Positions 44,428-55,686 of a stretch of DNA of 64,000 nt are shown one piece after another (the stretch's first letter is position 1; every line of letters starts with the position of its first letter). The stretch lies in the NCBI GenBank assembly GCA_024291935.2, contig CM044309.1, positions 7,564,001 to 7,628,000 of the forward strand. The letters are read 5' to 3'. A model generated the notes under the pieces. The model was not told the origin of the DNA, made no database searches, and saw nothing but the letters and a program-made list of their open reading frames with translations. The DNA comes from Okapia johnstoni. Lineage: Eukaryota; Chordata; Mammalia; Artiodactyla; Giraffidae. The translations under genes and the position numbers were made by a program.

Positions 44428-44660
44428 TGTCAACTTCTAATCTCCTCTCACGTGATGAGTCAGTTTCCCTGGTTGATAAAATCTCAGGGAGGACACTTTT
44501 GCAATGGAGTTCTTTTTGGTGGATTTGTCTTTAGGTGGATAAAGGGAATTCAGAGAAAGCCTCTCCTTGAATTTTATGTTTTTCACATGTCTACAACCCC
44601 AAATTAATCAATATACCAAGCAGCATAATTTGAAGTAGCATATTCTGATGCCCTTTATTA
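44428..44660. repeat. Unclassified interspersed repeat, right part
   Basis: 'cttctaatctcctctcacgtgatgagtcagtttccctgg' and 'ggtggatttgtctttaggtggataaagg' seem to continue 43895-44165. Same uncertainty. Confidence 0.35.
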
Positions 44661-44712
44661 GCACATAATATTTTCAAGAGTCTCAAGGAACTAAATACGG
44701 GCTAAATACACC

Positions 44713-45107
44713 TAGGCACATTATAGCAGCATTGTTAAAAACCAAAAGTAAAAAAAAAATCTTGAAGCAGTCAGGGATAAAAGAAATATATGGAGAAGAA
44801 AAAAAGCTAACAATGACAGTAGACTTCTTATAATAAAATAAGCCAAAAAGTGAAATGACATGTTGACTGGGTGAAGAAAACAGAACAATTTGTCAGCTGT
44901 TATAACCAACAACATTCTCTTTAAAAAATAAAGGCAAAATAAAAAATTTTCAGACTGAAAACAAACACTGAGAGAATTTATCACCAACACACCTGTACTA
45001 TAGGAAAGATTAAAGTAAGTTTTGCAGTCAGAAAGACTGTGAGCTGGTTGGAGATCTGTCTAACAGAGAGATGAATTAGCACAAAAATGGTAAAAACTTG
45101 AGTAAAC
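44713..45107 (+). mobile_element. Old L1M LINE, ORF1 end (outermost layer of the 11-kb nest)
   Basis: 'cattgttaaaaaccaaaag', 'ttcagactgaaaacaaacactgagagaatttatcaccaacacacctg' is the ORF1 C-terminal DNA of an old L1, then inter-ORF sequence ('aaaaatggtaaaaacttgagtaaacataaa'). The same element resumes at 51940 and ends at 55686. Confidence 0.82.
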
Positions 45108-45233
45108 ATAAAAGGCAAAAATTGTGACACTGAAACATGAGCCACTCAGGTCAGAAAATGTCCAATATGCTACTGGGGCAGAGTGGAGGACAACTCTAAT
45201 GTGGCTGGGCCAAAGCAGAAATGATGCTCAGTT

Positions 45234-46789
45234 GTGGATGTGTCTGTTGGTGAAAGTAAAATCCTATGCTATAAACAACAGTATTGCATAAGAATCCGGA
45301 ATGTTAGATCCATGAACCTAGGCAAGTTAGACTTGGTTGAGCAGGAGATGGCAAGAGTGAACATGGACATCTTAGGAATCAGTGAACTAAGATGGACGGG
45401 AATGGGTGAATTTAATTCAAATGACCATTATAGCTGCTACTGTGGGCAAGAAGCCCATAGAAGAAGTGGAGTAGCTCTCACTACTCTCAACAAGAGTCCA
45501 AAATGCAATACTCTGGTATAATCTTAAAAATGACAGAATGATTTTGGTTCGTTTTGAAGGCAAACCATTCAACATCACAGTAATCCAAGTCTATGCCCCA
45601 GCCACAAATGCCAAAGAAGCGGAAACTGATCAATTCTGTGAAGACCTAGAAGACCTCCCGGAACTAACACCAAGAAAAAAAAACGATGTCCTGTTCATCA
45701 TAGGGTATTGGAATGCAAAAGTAGGAAGTCAAGAAATACCTGGAATAACAGGCGAGTTTGGCCTTGAAGAACAAAATGAAGCAGGGCAAAGGCTAACAGA
45801 ACCCTGCCAAGAGAATGCACTGGTCATAGCAAACCCCCTTTTTCAACAACACAAGAGACGACTTTATACAAGGACATCGGCAAATGGTCAATACTGAAAT
45901 CAGGTTGATTACATTTATTGTAGCCATAGATGGAGAAGCTGTACACAATCAGTAAAAACAAGACCTGGATCACCAGCTCCTCATACCAAAATTCAGGCTT
46001 AAACTAAAGAAAGTGGGGAAAACCACTAGGCCAGTCAGGTATGATTTAAATCAAATCCTCTATGAACATACAGTGGAGGTGATGAATACATTCAGGTAAT
46101 TAGATCTAGTAGACAAAGTGCCTGAAGAACTATGGACTGAGTTCTGTAATATTGTACAGGAGACAGCTAACAAAACCATCCAAAAGAAAGAGAAATGCAA
46201 GAAGGCAAAGTGGTTGTCTGAGGAGGCTTTACAAATAGTGGAGGAAAGACGAGAGGCAAAAAGCAAGGGGAAAAGGAAATGTACACCGAACAAAATGCAG
46301 AGTTTCAGAGAACAGCCTGGAGGGACAAGAAGACCTTCTTCAATGAACAGAAACTGTAAAGACCTAATAGAAGAAGAGGAGATCAAGAAGAGATGGAAAG
46401 AATATACAGGACTATACAAACAAGATCTCAATAACTCAGATAATCACAATGGAGTAATTTCTCACTCAGAGCCAAACATTCTGGAGTGTGAAGTCAAGTG
46501 GGCCCTAGGAAGCACTGCTGCCAATAAAGCTAGTGGAGGTGATGAAATTTCAGCAGAGCTATTTAAAACCCTAAAAGATGATGCTATTAAAGTGCTGCAC
46601 TCAATATGTCAGCAAATTTGGAAAGCCCAGCAGTGGCCACAGGACTGGAAAAGGTCAGTCCTGGTCCCAATTCCGCATAAGGGCAGTACTAAAGAATTTT
46701 CAAACCACCAGACTATGGCATTCATCTCCCATGCTAGTAAGGTTATGCTCCAAATCCTCCAAGCTAGGCTTCAGCATTACATGATCTGA
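45234..46789 (+). pseudogene. BovB endonuclease, linker and RT N-terminal remnant
   Basis: Three broken frames. 45234-45521: RNVRSMN…LVEQEMARVNMDILGISELR, the APE-type endonuclease N-terminus with the Asn and Glu blocks. 45538-45897: VIQVYAPATNA and IIGYWNAKVG (consensus IIGDWNAKVG, so the catalytic Asp is replaced by Tyr), then ENALVIANPLFQQHKRR. 46118-46789: linker and RT start with EVKWALGSTAANKASGGDEI and HSICQQIWKAQQWPQDWKRS. Some linker DNA is missing near 46300. Confidence 0.9.
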
Positions 46790-46872
46790 GAACTTCCAGA
46801 TATTCAAGCTGGGTTTAGAAAAGGCAGAGGGACCAGAGATTAAATTGGCAACATTCACTGGATCATAGAGAA

Positions 46873-47085
46873 AGTAAGGGTAAAATTGTGAGTAACCATA
46901 AAAGGCAAAAAGTTATGGCAATGAAAGATGAGCTGCCCAGGTTGGGAAGTGTCCAATATGCTACTGGGGCAGAGTGGAGGACAACTGTAATGTGGCCGGG
47001 CCAAAGCAGAAATGACATTCAGTTGTGGATGTTTCTGGTGGTGAAAGTAAAATCCGATGCTATAAATAACATGAACTGAGAACTA
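46873..47085 (+). repeat. Internal duplicate of the BovB 5' segment
   Basis: 'ataaaaggcaaaa…', 'gtccaatatgctactggggcagagtggaggacaac' and 'gtgaaagtaaaatcc.atgctataaa' repeat 45103-45292 in the same orientation, roughly 85-90 percent alike by eye. They interrupt the RT frame between the HWIIEK block (46870) and the YLCFIG block (47120). Confidence 0.88.
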
Positions 47086-47109
47086 CCTCTACTTTAGAGC
47101 TACCTCTAG

Positions 47110-48117
47110 AAACATCTACCTCTGTTTCATTGGCAACACTAAAGCCTTTGACAATGTGGATCATACCAAGCTGTGAAAAACTCTTAAAGAGATGGGAATA
47201 CCAAACCCTCTTACTTGTCTCCTGAGAAACCTGTATGCAGGACAAGTTGCAACAGTTAGAACCCTGTATGGAACAGCTGACTGGTTCAGGATTGAGAAAG
47301 GAGTACGACAAGACTGTTTATTGTCACCCTATTTATTTAACTTATATGCAAAGCACATCATGTGAAATGCCGGGCTGAATGAGTTATAAGTTGGAATCAA
47401 GATTGCTGGGAGAAATATCAACAAAACCAGATATGTGGATGATACCACTTTAATGGCAGAAAGTGAAGAGGAACTAAAGAGCCTCTTGATGAGGGTGAAG
47501 GAGGAGAGTCAAGAAACCAGCTTAAAACTCAATATTCAAAAAACTAAGATCATGGCATCCCGTCACATCACTTTATGGCAAACAGAAGGGGAAAATGTGG
47601 AAGCAGTGACAGATTTCCTCTTCTTGGGCTCTAAAATCACTGTGGATGGTGACTGCAGCCTGGAAATCAGAAAACAATTGCTTCTTGGCAGGAAAGCTAT
47701 GACAAACCTAGACAGTGTGTTAAAAAGCAAAGACCTCACTTTGCCAGCAAAGCTCCATATAGTCAGGGCTGTGGTCTTCCCAGTAGTCATGTAAGGATGT
47801 GAGAAATGGACAACAAAAAAGGCAAAGTGCTGAAGAATCGATGCTTTCAAAGTGGTGCTGGAAGACTCTTGAGAGTCCCCTGGAAAGCAAAGAGATCAAA
47901 CCAGTTAATCTTAGAGAAAATCAACCCTAAATCGTTTTTGGAAGGACTGATGCTGAAGCTGAAGCTCCAATACTTTGGCCACCTGATGCAAAGAGTTGAC
48001 TCATTGGAAAGGACCCTGATGCTGGGAAACATTAAGGCAGAAGGAGAAGAGGGTGACAGAGGATTGTTGGATGGCATCACCGATTCACTGGACATGAACT
48101 CAGGCAAACTCCAGTAG
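47110..48117 (+). pseudogene. BovB RT core and C-terminal remnant
   Basis: After the duplicate the RT resumes (FDNVDH-like block, LLRNLYAGQ, catalytic box changed to YVDD within the frame beginning at 47435: [20 protein letters not shown]). C-terminal frames 47435-47794 and 47806-48117 hold LDSVLKSKDLTLPAKL and [20 protein letters not shown]. Frameshifts near 47800 and several stops. Confidence 0.88.
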
Positions 48118-48235
48118 ATGGTGAGGGATTGAGAAGCCTGGCATGCTGCAGTACAATGGGTTGTGAAGAGTCAGACACAACTTGGTGACAACAACAACAA
48201 ATAAAAAATTCCATTCTCTCCTTTTAAAATTAAAA

Positions 48236-48587
48236 AAATATTTATTAATTTGAGGATAATTGCTTTGGAATATGCTTTGGTTACTGCCGTACATCAACAT
48301 GAATTAGCAATAGGTATATTTATATTTTCTTCCTCTTGAATCTCCCTCCCACCCCTCTAAGTTGTTACAAAAGCCCCAGTTTGAGTTCCCTGAGTCATAG
48401 AGGAAATTCCCACTGCCTATGTATTTTATATATTGTAGAGTATATGTTTCCATACCTCTCTCTCCACTTGTCCCACCTCTCCTTCCACCTACTGTCCATA
48501 AAACTATTCTCTATGTCTGCATCTCCACTGCTGCCCTGCAAATGGGTTCATCATCACCATCTTTCTAGATTCCATATATATATGTCC
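48236..48587 (-). mobile_element. Bovine-type L1 3' UTR, left arm of the second layer
   Basis: Complement of L1 3' UTR ('gccgtacatcaacatgaattagc', 'ctccctcccacccctctaagttgttac', 'ctatgtctgcatctccactgctgccc'), stopping at 'gattccatatatatatg'. The next expected L1 bases are at 51683. Confidence 0.88.
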
Positions 48588-49318
48588 AGTTCAGTTGCTC
48601 AGTCATGTCAAACTCTTTGCAACCCCATGGACTGCAGCATGCCAGGCCTCCCTGTCCATTGCCAACTCCCGGAGTTTACTCAAACTCATGTCCATTGAGT
48701 CGGTGATGACATCCAACCATCTCATCCTCTGTCATCCCCTTCTCCTCCTCCCGTCAATCTTTCCCAGCATCAGGGTCTTTTCAAATGAGTCAGTTCTTCG
48801 CAGCAGGTGGCCAAAGTATTGGACTTTCAGCTTCAGCATCAGTCCATACAATGAACACCCAGGACTGATTTCCTTTAGGATGGACTGGTTGGATCTCTTT
48901 GCAGTCCAAGGGACTACCAAGAGTCTTCTCCAACACCACAGTTCAAAAGCATAAATTATTCTGTGCTCAGCTTTCTTCATAATCCAACTCATATCCATAC
49001 ATGACTACTGGAAAAACCATAGCTTTGACTAGATGGATCTTTGTTGACAAAGTAATGTCTCTGCTTTTTAATGTTCTGTCCAGGTTGGTCATAACTTTTC
49101 TCCCAAGGAGCAAGTGTCTTTTAATTGCATGGCTGGAACAAAATCTGCAGTGATTTTGGAACCCAGAAAAATAAAGTCTGTCACCATTTCCACTGTTTTC
49201 CCATCTATTTGCCATAAAGGAATGGGACCAGATGCCATGATCTTAGTTTTCTGAATGTTGAGCTTTAAGCCACCTTTTTCTCTCTCCTCTCTCACTTTCA
49301 TCAAGAGGCTCTTTAGTT
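48588..49318 (-). mobile_element. BovB LINE (third layer), 3' part
   Basis: Complement of BovB from the tail ('cagttcagttgctcagtcatgtc') to 'catcaagaggctctttagtttt'. It continues at 49668 and 51595. Inserted in the L1 above at an 'atatatg'-like site. Confidence 0.95.
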
Positions 49319-49667
49319 TTTTTTTTAATTTTTCTTTATTTTTTTAAATTAGTTTATTTATCTATTTTTTAACTTTACAATATTGTATTTGTTTTGCCAC
49401 ACATTGACGTGAATCCATCATGGGTATACATGTGTTCCCCTTCCAGGACCCCCTTCCCACGTCCCTCCCCATCCCATCCCTCTGGGTCATACCAGTGCAC
49501 CAGCCCCGAGCACCCTGTATCATGCATCGAACCTGGACTGGCGATTCGTTTCACATATGATAATTTACATGCTTCAGTGGCATTCTCCCATATCATCCTG
49601 CCCTTGCCCTCTCCCGTAGAGTCCATAATACTATTCTATTTATCTGTGTCTCTTTTGCTGTCTCGCA
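49319..49667 (-). mobile_element. Young bovine L1 3' UTR nested in BovB
   Basis: Poly-T rich start, then 'ttgttttgccacacattgacgtg', 'cttccaggacccccttcccacg', 'catgcatcgaacctggactgg' and 'tgtctcttttgctgtctcgcatag'. A strongly 5'-truncated L1 (0.35 kb), with BovB contiguous on both sides. Confidence 0.94.
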
Positions 49668-50317
49668 TAGTTCTTCGCTTTCTGCCATAAGGGTGGTGTC
49701 ATCTGCATATCTGAGGTTTTTGATATTTCTCCAAGCAATCTTGATTCCAGCTTGTGCTTCATCCAGCCCAGCGTTTCTCATGATGTACTCTAAATATAAG
49801 TTAAATAAGCAGGGTGACAATATACAGCCTTGACTTACTCCGTTCCCGATTTGGAACCAGTCTGTTGTTCTATGTCAAGTTCCAACAGTTGCTTCCTGAC
49901 CTGCATACAGATTTCTCAAGAGGCAGGTCAGGTGGTCTGGTATTCCCATCTCTTGAGAATTTTCCACAGTTTGTTGTGGTCCACACAGTCAAAGGCTTTG
50001 GCATAGTCAATAAAGCAGAAGTAGATGTTTTTCTGGAACTCTCTTGCTTTTTATGATTCAGTGGATGTTGGCAATTTGATCTCTGGTTCTTCTGCCTTTT
50101 CTAAATCCAGCTTGAACATCTGGAAGTTCACAGTTCACATACTTTTGAAGCCTGCTTGGAGAATTTTGAGCATTGCTTTTCTAGTGTGTGAGATGAGTGC
50201 AATTGTGTGGTATTTTGAGCATTCTTTGGCATTGCCTTTCTTTGGGACTGGAATGAAAACTGACCTTTTCCAGTCCTGTGGCCACTGCTGAGTTTTCCAA
50301 ATTTGCTGGCATATTGA
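49668..50317 (-). mobile_element. BovB LINE (third layer), middle part
   Basis: Continues the BovB from 49318 through the YADD block ('catctgcatatctgagg'), the RT core ('gcatacagatttctcaagagg') to 'tttgctggcatattgagtg'. A second BovB in the other orientation then interrupts it. Confidence 0.95.
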
Positions 50318-50603
50318 GTGCTGGATCACAGAAAAAGCAAGAGAGTTCCAGAAAAACATCTGTTTCTGCTTTATTGACTATGCCAAAGCCTTTGACTGTG
50401 TGTAACATAATAAGCTGTGGAAAATTCTGAAAGAGATGGGAATACCAGACCACCTGACCTGCCTCTTGAGAAACCTGTATGCAGGCCAGGAAGCAACAGT
50501 TAGAACTGGACATGGAAAAATAGACTGGTTCCTAATAGGAAAAGGAGTACGTCAAGGCTGTATATTGTCACCCTGCTTATTGAAATTATATGAACAGTAC
50601 ATC

Positions 50604-50732
50604 TGGAGAAGGAAATGGCAACTCACTCCAGTACTCTTGCCTGAGAATTCTGTGGACAGAGGAGCCTGGTGGGCTGCCATCTATGGGGTCGCACAGAGTC
50701 AGACATGACTGAAGCGGCTTAGCAGCACCAGC
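50604..50732 (+). mobile_element. Bov-A SINE nested in BovB (fifth layer)
   Basis: Single Bov-A2-type unit ('ggagaaggaaatggcaactcac' to 'ggcttagcagcaccagcag'), between AGTACATC and AGTAATC of the BovB 'gagtacatcatgag' site. The most deeply nested element here. Confidence 0.94.
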
Positions 50733-50741
50733 AGAGTAATC

Positions 50742-51584
50742 ATGAGAAACGCTGGGCTGGAAGAAGCACAAGCTGGAATCAAGATTGCCGGGAAAAGTAT
50801 CAATAATCTCAGATATGCTGATGACACCACCACTCTTAAGGCAGAAAGCGAAGAACTAAAGAGCCTCTTGATGAAAGTGAAAGAGGAGAGTCAAAAAGTT
50901 GCCTTAAAACTCAACATTCAAAAAACTAAGATCATGGCATCCAGTCCCTTCACTTCATGGCACATAGATGGGGAAACAGTGGAAACAGTTACAGACTTTA
51001 TTTTTTCCGGCTCCAGAATCACTGCAGATGGTGACTGCAGCCATGAAATTAAAGGATGCTTACTCCTTGGAAGGAAAGTTATGACCAGCCTAGACAGCAT
51101 ATTAAAAAGCAGAGACATTACTTTGTCAGCAAAGGTCTGTATAGTCAAGGCTATGGTTTTTCCAGTAGTCATGTATGGATGTGAGATTTGGACTATAAAG
51201 AAAGCTGAGGGCAGAGGAATTGATGCTTTTGAACTGTGGTGTTGGAGAAGACTCTTGAGAGTCCCTTGGACTGTAAGGAGATCCAACCAGTCCATCTTAA
51301 AGGAGATCAGTCCTGGGTGTTCTTTGGAAGGACTGATGTTGAAGCTGAAACTCCAATATTTTGGCCACCTGATGCGAAGAGCTGACTCACTTGTAAAGAT
51401 CCTGATGCTGGGAAAGATTGAAGGCAGGAGGAGAAGGGGACGACAGAGGATGAGATGGTTGAATGGCGTCACCGACTCAATTGACATGAGTTTGGGTGGA
51501 CTCAGGGAGTTGGTGATGGACAGGGAGGCCTGGCGTGCTGCGGTTCATGGGGTCACAAAGAGTTGGACACAAGTGAGCGACTGA
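50742..51584 (+). pseudogene. BovB RT C-terminal fragment, 280 codons open
   Basis: The longest open frame in the window. Starts [17 protein letters not shown], has the catalytic YADD (residues ~27-30), then [55 protein letters not shown] and ends SWTQVSD, the normal BovB C-terminus. No stop over the whole RT palm-end, thumb and tail. Upstream RT (50318-50603) is cut off by the Bov-A, and no endonuclease is present, so it cannot act alone. Confidence 0.9.
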
Positions 51585-51594
51585 ACTGAACTGA

Positions 51595-51682
51595 GCTGAC
51601 TGCAGCACTTTCACAGCATCATCTTTTAGGATTTGAAAGAGCTCAACTGGAATTCCATCACCACTAACTTTGTTCATAGTGA
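51595..51682 (-). mobile_element. BovB LINE (third layer), last part
   Basis: 'tgcagcactttcacagcatcatcttttagg' to 'catcaccactaactttgttcatag' continues the minus BovB from 50317 (KDDAVKVL and GDGIPVELF region), which then ends. Confidence 0.92.
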
Positions 51683-51933
51683 TATACGTGTTAATATACA
51701 ATATTTTTTTTTCTGTTTTTGTTTACTTACTTCACTCCGTACAATAGGCTCTAGGTTCATCCACCTCATCATAACTGACTCAAATGTGCTCATTTTCCCA
51801 GCTGAGTTTTTTTCATTTGATATATGTACCAGAGTGTCTTTATTCATTCATCTATTGATAGATATCTGGGTTTCTTCCATGTCCTTGCTATTTTAAATAG
51901 TGGTGCAGTGAACATTGGGGTACATGTGCCATT
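51683..51933 (-). mobile_element. Bovine-type L1, right arm of the second layer
   Basis: 'ttcactccgtacaataggctctaggttcatcc' to 'gtgcagtgaacattggggtacatgtg' picks up the L1 where 48587 stopped and runs into the end of ORF2. 5'-truncated at about 51933. Confidence 0.87.
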
Positions 51934-51939
51934 CTAAAA

Positions 51940-53481
51940 CAAAGAGAACAGTAAAATATTGTGGTGTCTATAACACATGTTAAAGTAAAATATATGACAG
52001 TGATAGTATAAGAAGAGAATAGCAGCATACAGTTGTAAGATTTTTACAACATGCGAAAAATGGAATGTTATTATTTGAAAATAACTATGAAAAGTTAATG
52101 ATGAATATTATGAAATGCAGATCAACAACCAAGAAATGAAACAAAGATAGCTAGCTAATAAGAATATAGTGGAGACAAAATGAAATTATAAAAATAATTA
52201 GACAGGAAATAAGAAGATCACAGATTTAAGCTTGACTGTATCAATAAACACGTTTGGTGTAAAAGGCCTAAACACTCAATTTAAGGGTAGAGATGACCAA
52301 ATCAGATTTAAAGAAGGCCAAAGTATATGCTACTTCAAGAAATTTACTCTAAATATATAGAAATAGGTTTAAAGTATAAGGATGAAAATATATCCTTTGA
52401 AACACTGAAGAAAAATAGGTATTAACAGAGACAAAGAAATCACACAGTGAAAAGTTTCAATTAAATCAGAAAGGTGCAGCAATCTGAATAATCTTAGAAA
52501 CAGGATCTGAAGCACCTCACGGCAGTTGTTCAAATTACATGAGGAAAAAGATCATAGAACAGCAAGGAGAAACAGAAGTATCCACAGTTACAGCTGGAGA
52601 TTTCCAACACCCCTCCCTCAGTAATAGACAGGATACACAGACAAAAAACAAACAAATAAAAACCTATAGCAAAATTAGGCTTTTACTTAATTGTAAAAAA
52701 TTGTCTTTACCACTTTTAGTTAACATTGGTGGTGGTCATGGAAATCTCAGTAAGAGAAGAAAAAGAAAGGAAAAAACATACTGATAGTAAAAATATGTGT
52801 ATAAAATTTTCTTTATTCACAGCTCACATGATTATCCATATAGTACACATTTACTCTCAAAAGCTGCTAAAAACAAGTAGTGGTGAGTAAAGTCATAAGA
52901 TACAAAGTCAATGTAAAAAAATTAGTTGAATTTCTGTATACTAGAAATGAATAATTGGAAATGATAATTTAAAAAATATACTATCCCATACATGGTAACA
53001 TCAAAATACATGACATTTTTATCCTTAATTTAACAAAACATATGCAAGATGTATACAATAAAAATGGTAAAGCATTTCTGGTTAATAAACGTAGATCATT
53101 GTTTGAAATACTAAATATTGTTAATATATTGCTTCCTCCCATAGTGCCCTAGAGATCCAATGCGATATTCCTCAAATTCAAATAAAAACTTTAATGAGAA
53201 TTGCCAAGTTTATTCAAAAATTTATATGGAAACACCAAATATTTAGAATACTGCATACAATGTGGATAAAGAAGAAAAAGTCTGGTCACTTACACTGCCT
53301 GAGTTAAATACTTATAAAGCTACTTTGCTAAAGACAATGCAGTACTGGCATAAGAACAATCCTACGGATCAATGAAACAGATAAGAGTCCAGAAATAACT
53401 TGTTAGTTAACGTTAGACACTTAAGATAATTCAATAGGAAAAGGATAATCTATTCAATAGTGTGGCTACAATTTGATATAT

Positions 53482-53513
<32 letters not shown>

Positions 53514-53961
53514 GTATATATGGAAAAGCAATGAACTTTGACGATATAAAAAATTCAGCACTAGGAAACATGGACTTGAATGTAAGTACCAAAACTATAA
53601 AATTTCTAGAAGAAAACATAAGAGAAATTTTGTGATCCTGGGTTAGTAAATGATTTTCTAGATAGAATGTAAAAAGCATGAAATATGAGAGGAAAAAAAT
53701 TGACAACTTCAATTTAATGATGATTAAAGAATTCTACTCTTCAAAAAATACTCTTAAGAAAATAAAAGCCCACAAACTAGGAAAAATATTTTCAAAACAC
53801 ATTCTGATAAAGAACTTACATACAGAGTTTATAAGGAAGTTTTACAACTTAATGATAACACAATCAACCCATAATATGGACACAAACTTTGAACCAAAAT
53901 TTTATCAAAGAAGATGCATGAGTTGGTATAGTGCATAAAAAAATATGTTCAACATCATTAG
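51940..53961 (+). mobile_element. Old L1M LINE, ORF1-ORF2 spacer and ORF2
   Basis: Resumes the outer L1 from 45107: spacer ('aatattgtggtgtctataacac'), ORF2 endonuclease DNA ('ctggagatttccaacacccctccctcag' at 52600), then with a large internal gap RT and late ORF2 DNA ('gtactggcataagaacaatc', 'cttcaaaaaatactc'). No useful open frame. A (TA)n run lies at 53477-53521. Confidence 0.85.
53477..53521. repeat. (TA)n microsatellite
   Basis: About 20 TA units with small interruptions inside the old L1. Confidence 0.9.
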
Positions 53962-54960
53962 TCATTTTGTTGTTGATCAGTCATGTCTGACCCTTTGAGA
54001 CCCCACTGACTGCAGCACGCCAGGCTTCCCTGTCCTTCACCATCCCCAGGCTTTGCTCAAATTCATGTTCATTGAGCCAGTGATGCCACCCAACCATCTT
54101 CTCCTCTGTCATCCCTTTCTCCTCCTGCCTTCAATCTTTCCCAGCATCAGGGTCTTTTCCAATGATTCAGCTCTTCATATCAAGTGGCCAAAGAATTGGA
54201 GCTTCAGCTTCAGCATCAGACTTTCCAATGAATATTCATGGTTGATTTCCTTTAGGATTGCCTGGTTTGATCTCCTTGCAGTCCAAGGGACTTTCAAGTT
54301 TGAAAGCATCAGTTCTTCAATGCTCAGCCTTCTTTATGGTCCAACTCTCACATCCATACATGACTACTGGAAAACCCACAGCTCTGACTATATGGAGCTT
54401 TGTCAGCAAAGTAATGTCTCTGCTTTTTAATACACTGTCTAGGTTTGTCATAGCTTTCCTTCGAAGGAGCAAGGATCTTTTAATTTCATGGCTTCAGTCA
54501 CCATCTGCAGTGATTTTGGAGCCCGAAACAATGAAGTCTGTCACTATTTGCGTTGTTTTTCCATCTGTTTGCTGCAAAATGATGGAGCCAGATGCCATGA
54601 TCTTCGTTTTTTGAATGTTCACTTTTAATCCACTTTTCACTCTTCTCTTTCACCTTCATCAAGAGTCTCTTTAGTTCCTCTTCACTTTCTGCCATAAGGG
54701 TGGTGTCATCTGCATATCTGAGGTGATTGATATTTCTTCTAGCAATCTTGATGCTAGCTTGTGCTTCATTCAGCCCAGCATGTTGCATGATGTGCTCTGC
54801 ATACAAGTTAAATAATCGGTGACAATATACAACCTTGATGTACTCCTTTCTGAATTTGGGACCAGTCCGTTGTTCTGTGTCTGCTTCTAACTCTTGCTTC
54901 TTGATCTGCATACGTTTCACAGGAGACAGGTAAAGTAGTCTGCTATTCCCATCTCTTTAA
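53962..54960 (-). mobile_element. BovB LINE nested in old L1
   Basis: Complement of BovB from the older-type tail ('tgttgttgatcagtcatgtc') to the RT core ('ctgctattcccatctctttaaaa'), about 1 kb. L1 sequence continues on both sides. A small internal deletion lies near 54300. Confidence 0.94.
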
Positions 54961-55686
54961 AATACAACTTAAAACTGTAAATAGATATTAATACAAATGC
55001 ATTAGAATAATCAAAATTTATAATAAAAAGATCATATATACCAAGAGTTGAAGAAGTTGTGGGCCAACTGGAACTCTAAAGTATTACTGCTGAGAGTGCA
55101 AGATATAAAATAATACAACGTCTAGAAAATAGTTGGACAGTTTCTTATTAAATTAAACACGCACATAAAGTCCAGCAGATCCATTTCTAGATATTTCCCC
55201 AAAATAAATTAATGTGGAAAAGTGTTTTTAGTAGTTTTATGCTTAATAGTCAAATATTTGAAGCAAGTCAGTTATCTGGCAACTGGTTAATGGTAATCAA
55301 GTTGTAATGTGACCATGAAATGGAATACCTCTCAAATAGAAAAATACATGGATAGGAAACAACATGGGTTAACAATGAAATTACAATGCTAAGTGAAAGA
55401 AGTAAGTCACAAAAAACTTTATATTGTATGATTTACTTTATATAAAAAATTAAATGGAAAACTAAGAGAAAAGAAAAATCATAGGTGATTGTCAAGGGAT
55501 GGATGTAGCAGGAGAGGACTGACTAAAAAGCTATGTTAGGGAAATTGGGGGGCTGATGAAAATGCTCTATATCTTGACCATGGTGGGGGGTACATAATCA
55601 TATACAGTAACTTATACTTATTGAATTTCTCAACTAAAAAGAGTGAATTTAATTTTATGTAAAGTATACCTCATAAAAATTAGAAT
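54961..55686 (+). mobile_element. Old L1M LINE 3' end
   Basis: ORF2 end and 3' UTR: 'gtgggccaactggaactctaaagtattactgctgag', 'gtgaaagaagtaagtcac', 'gctctatatcttgaccatggtgg', 'aagtatacctcataaaaattag'. Closes the element opened at 44713. Confidence 0.85.

Larger units (their letters stand above)
45108..48203 (+). mobile_element. Near full-length BovB LINE with internal duplication
   Basis: Runs from a 5' segment ('gtccaatatgctactggggcagagtgg') through the endonuclease, linker, RT and C-terminal regions to a GACAACAACAACAA tail. About 3.1 kb, so essentially complete. A 0.2-kb copy of its own 5' segment sits in the RT region (46873-47085). Many stops and frameshifts. Older tail type. Confidence 0.93.
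50318..51594 (+). mobile_element. BovB LINE nested head-on in BovB (fourth layer)
   Basis: From 'ctggatcacagaaaaagcaagag' (WITEKARE) through RT core and C-terminus to 'gagcgactgaactgaactgagctg'. Host BovB resumes with TGACTGCAGC against TGAGTGC before, an imperfect 7-bp duplication. A Bov-A interrupts it at 50604-50732. Homologous and inverted to 48588-49318. Confidence 0.95.
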
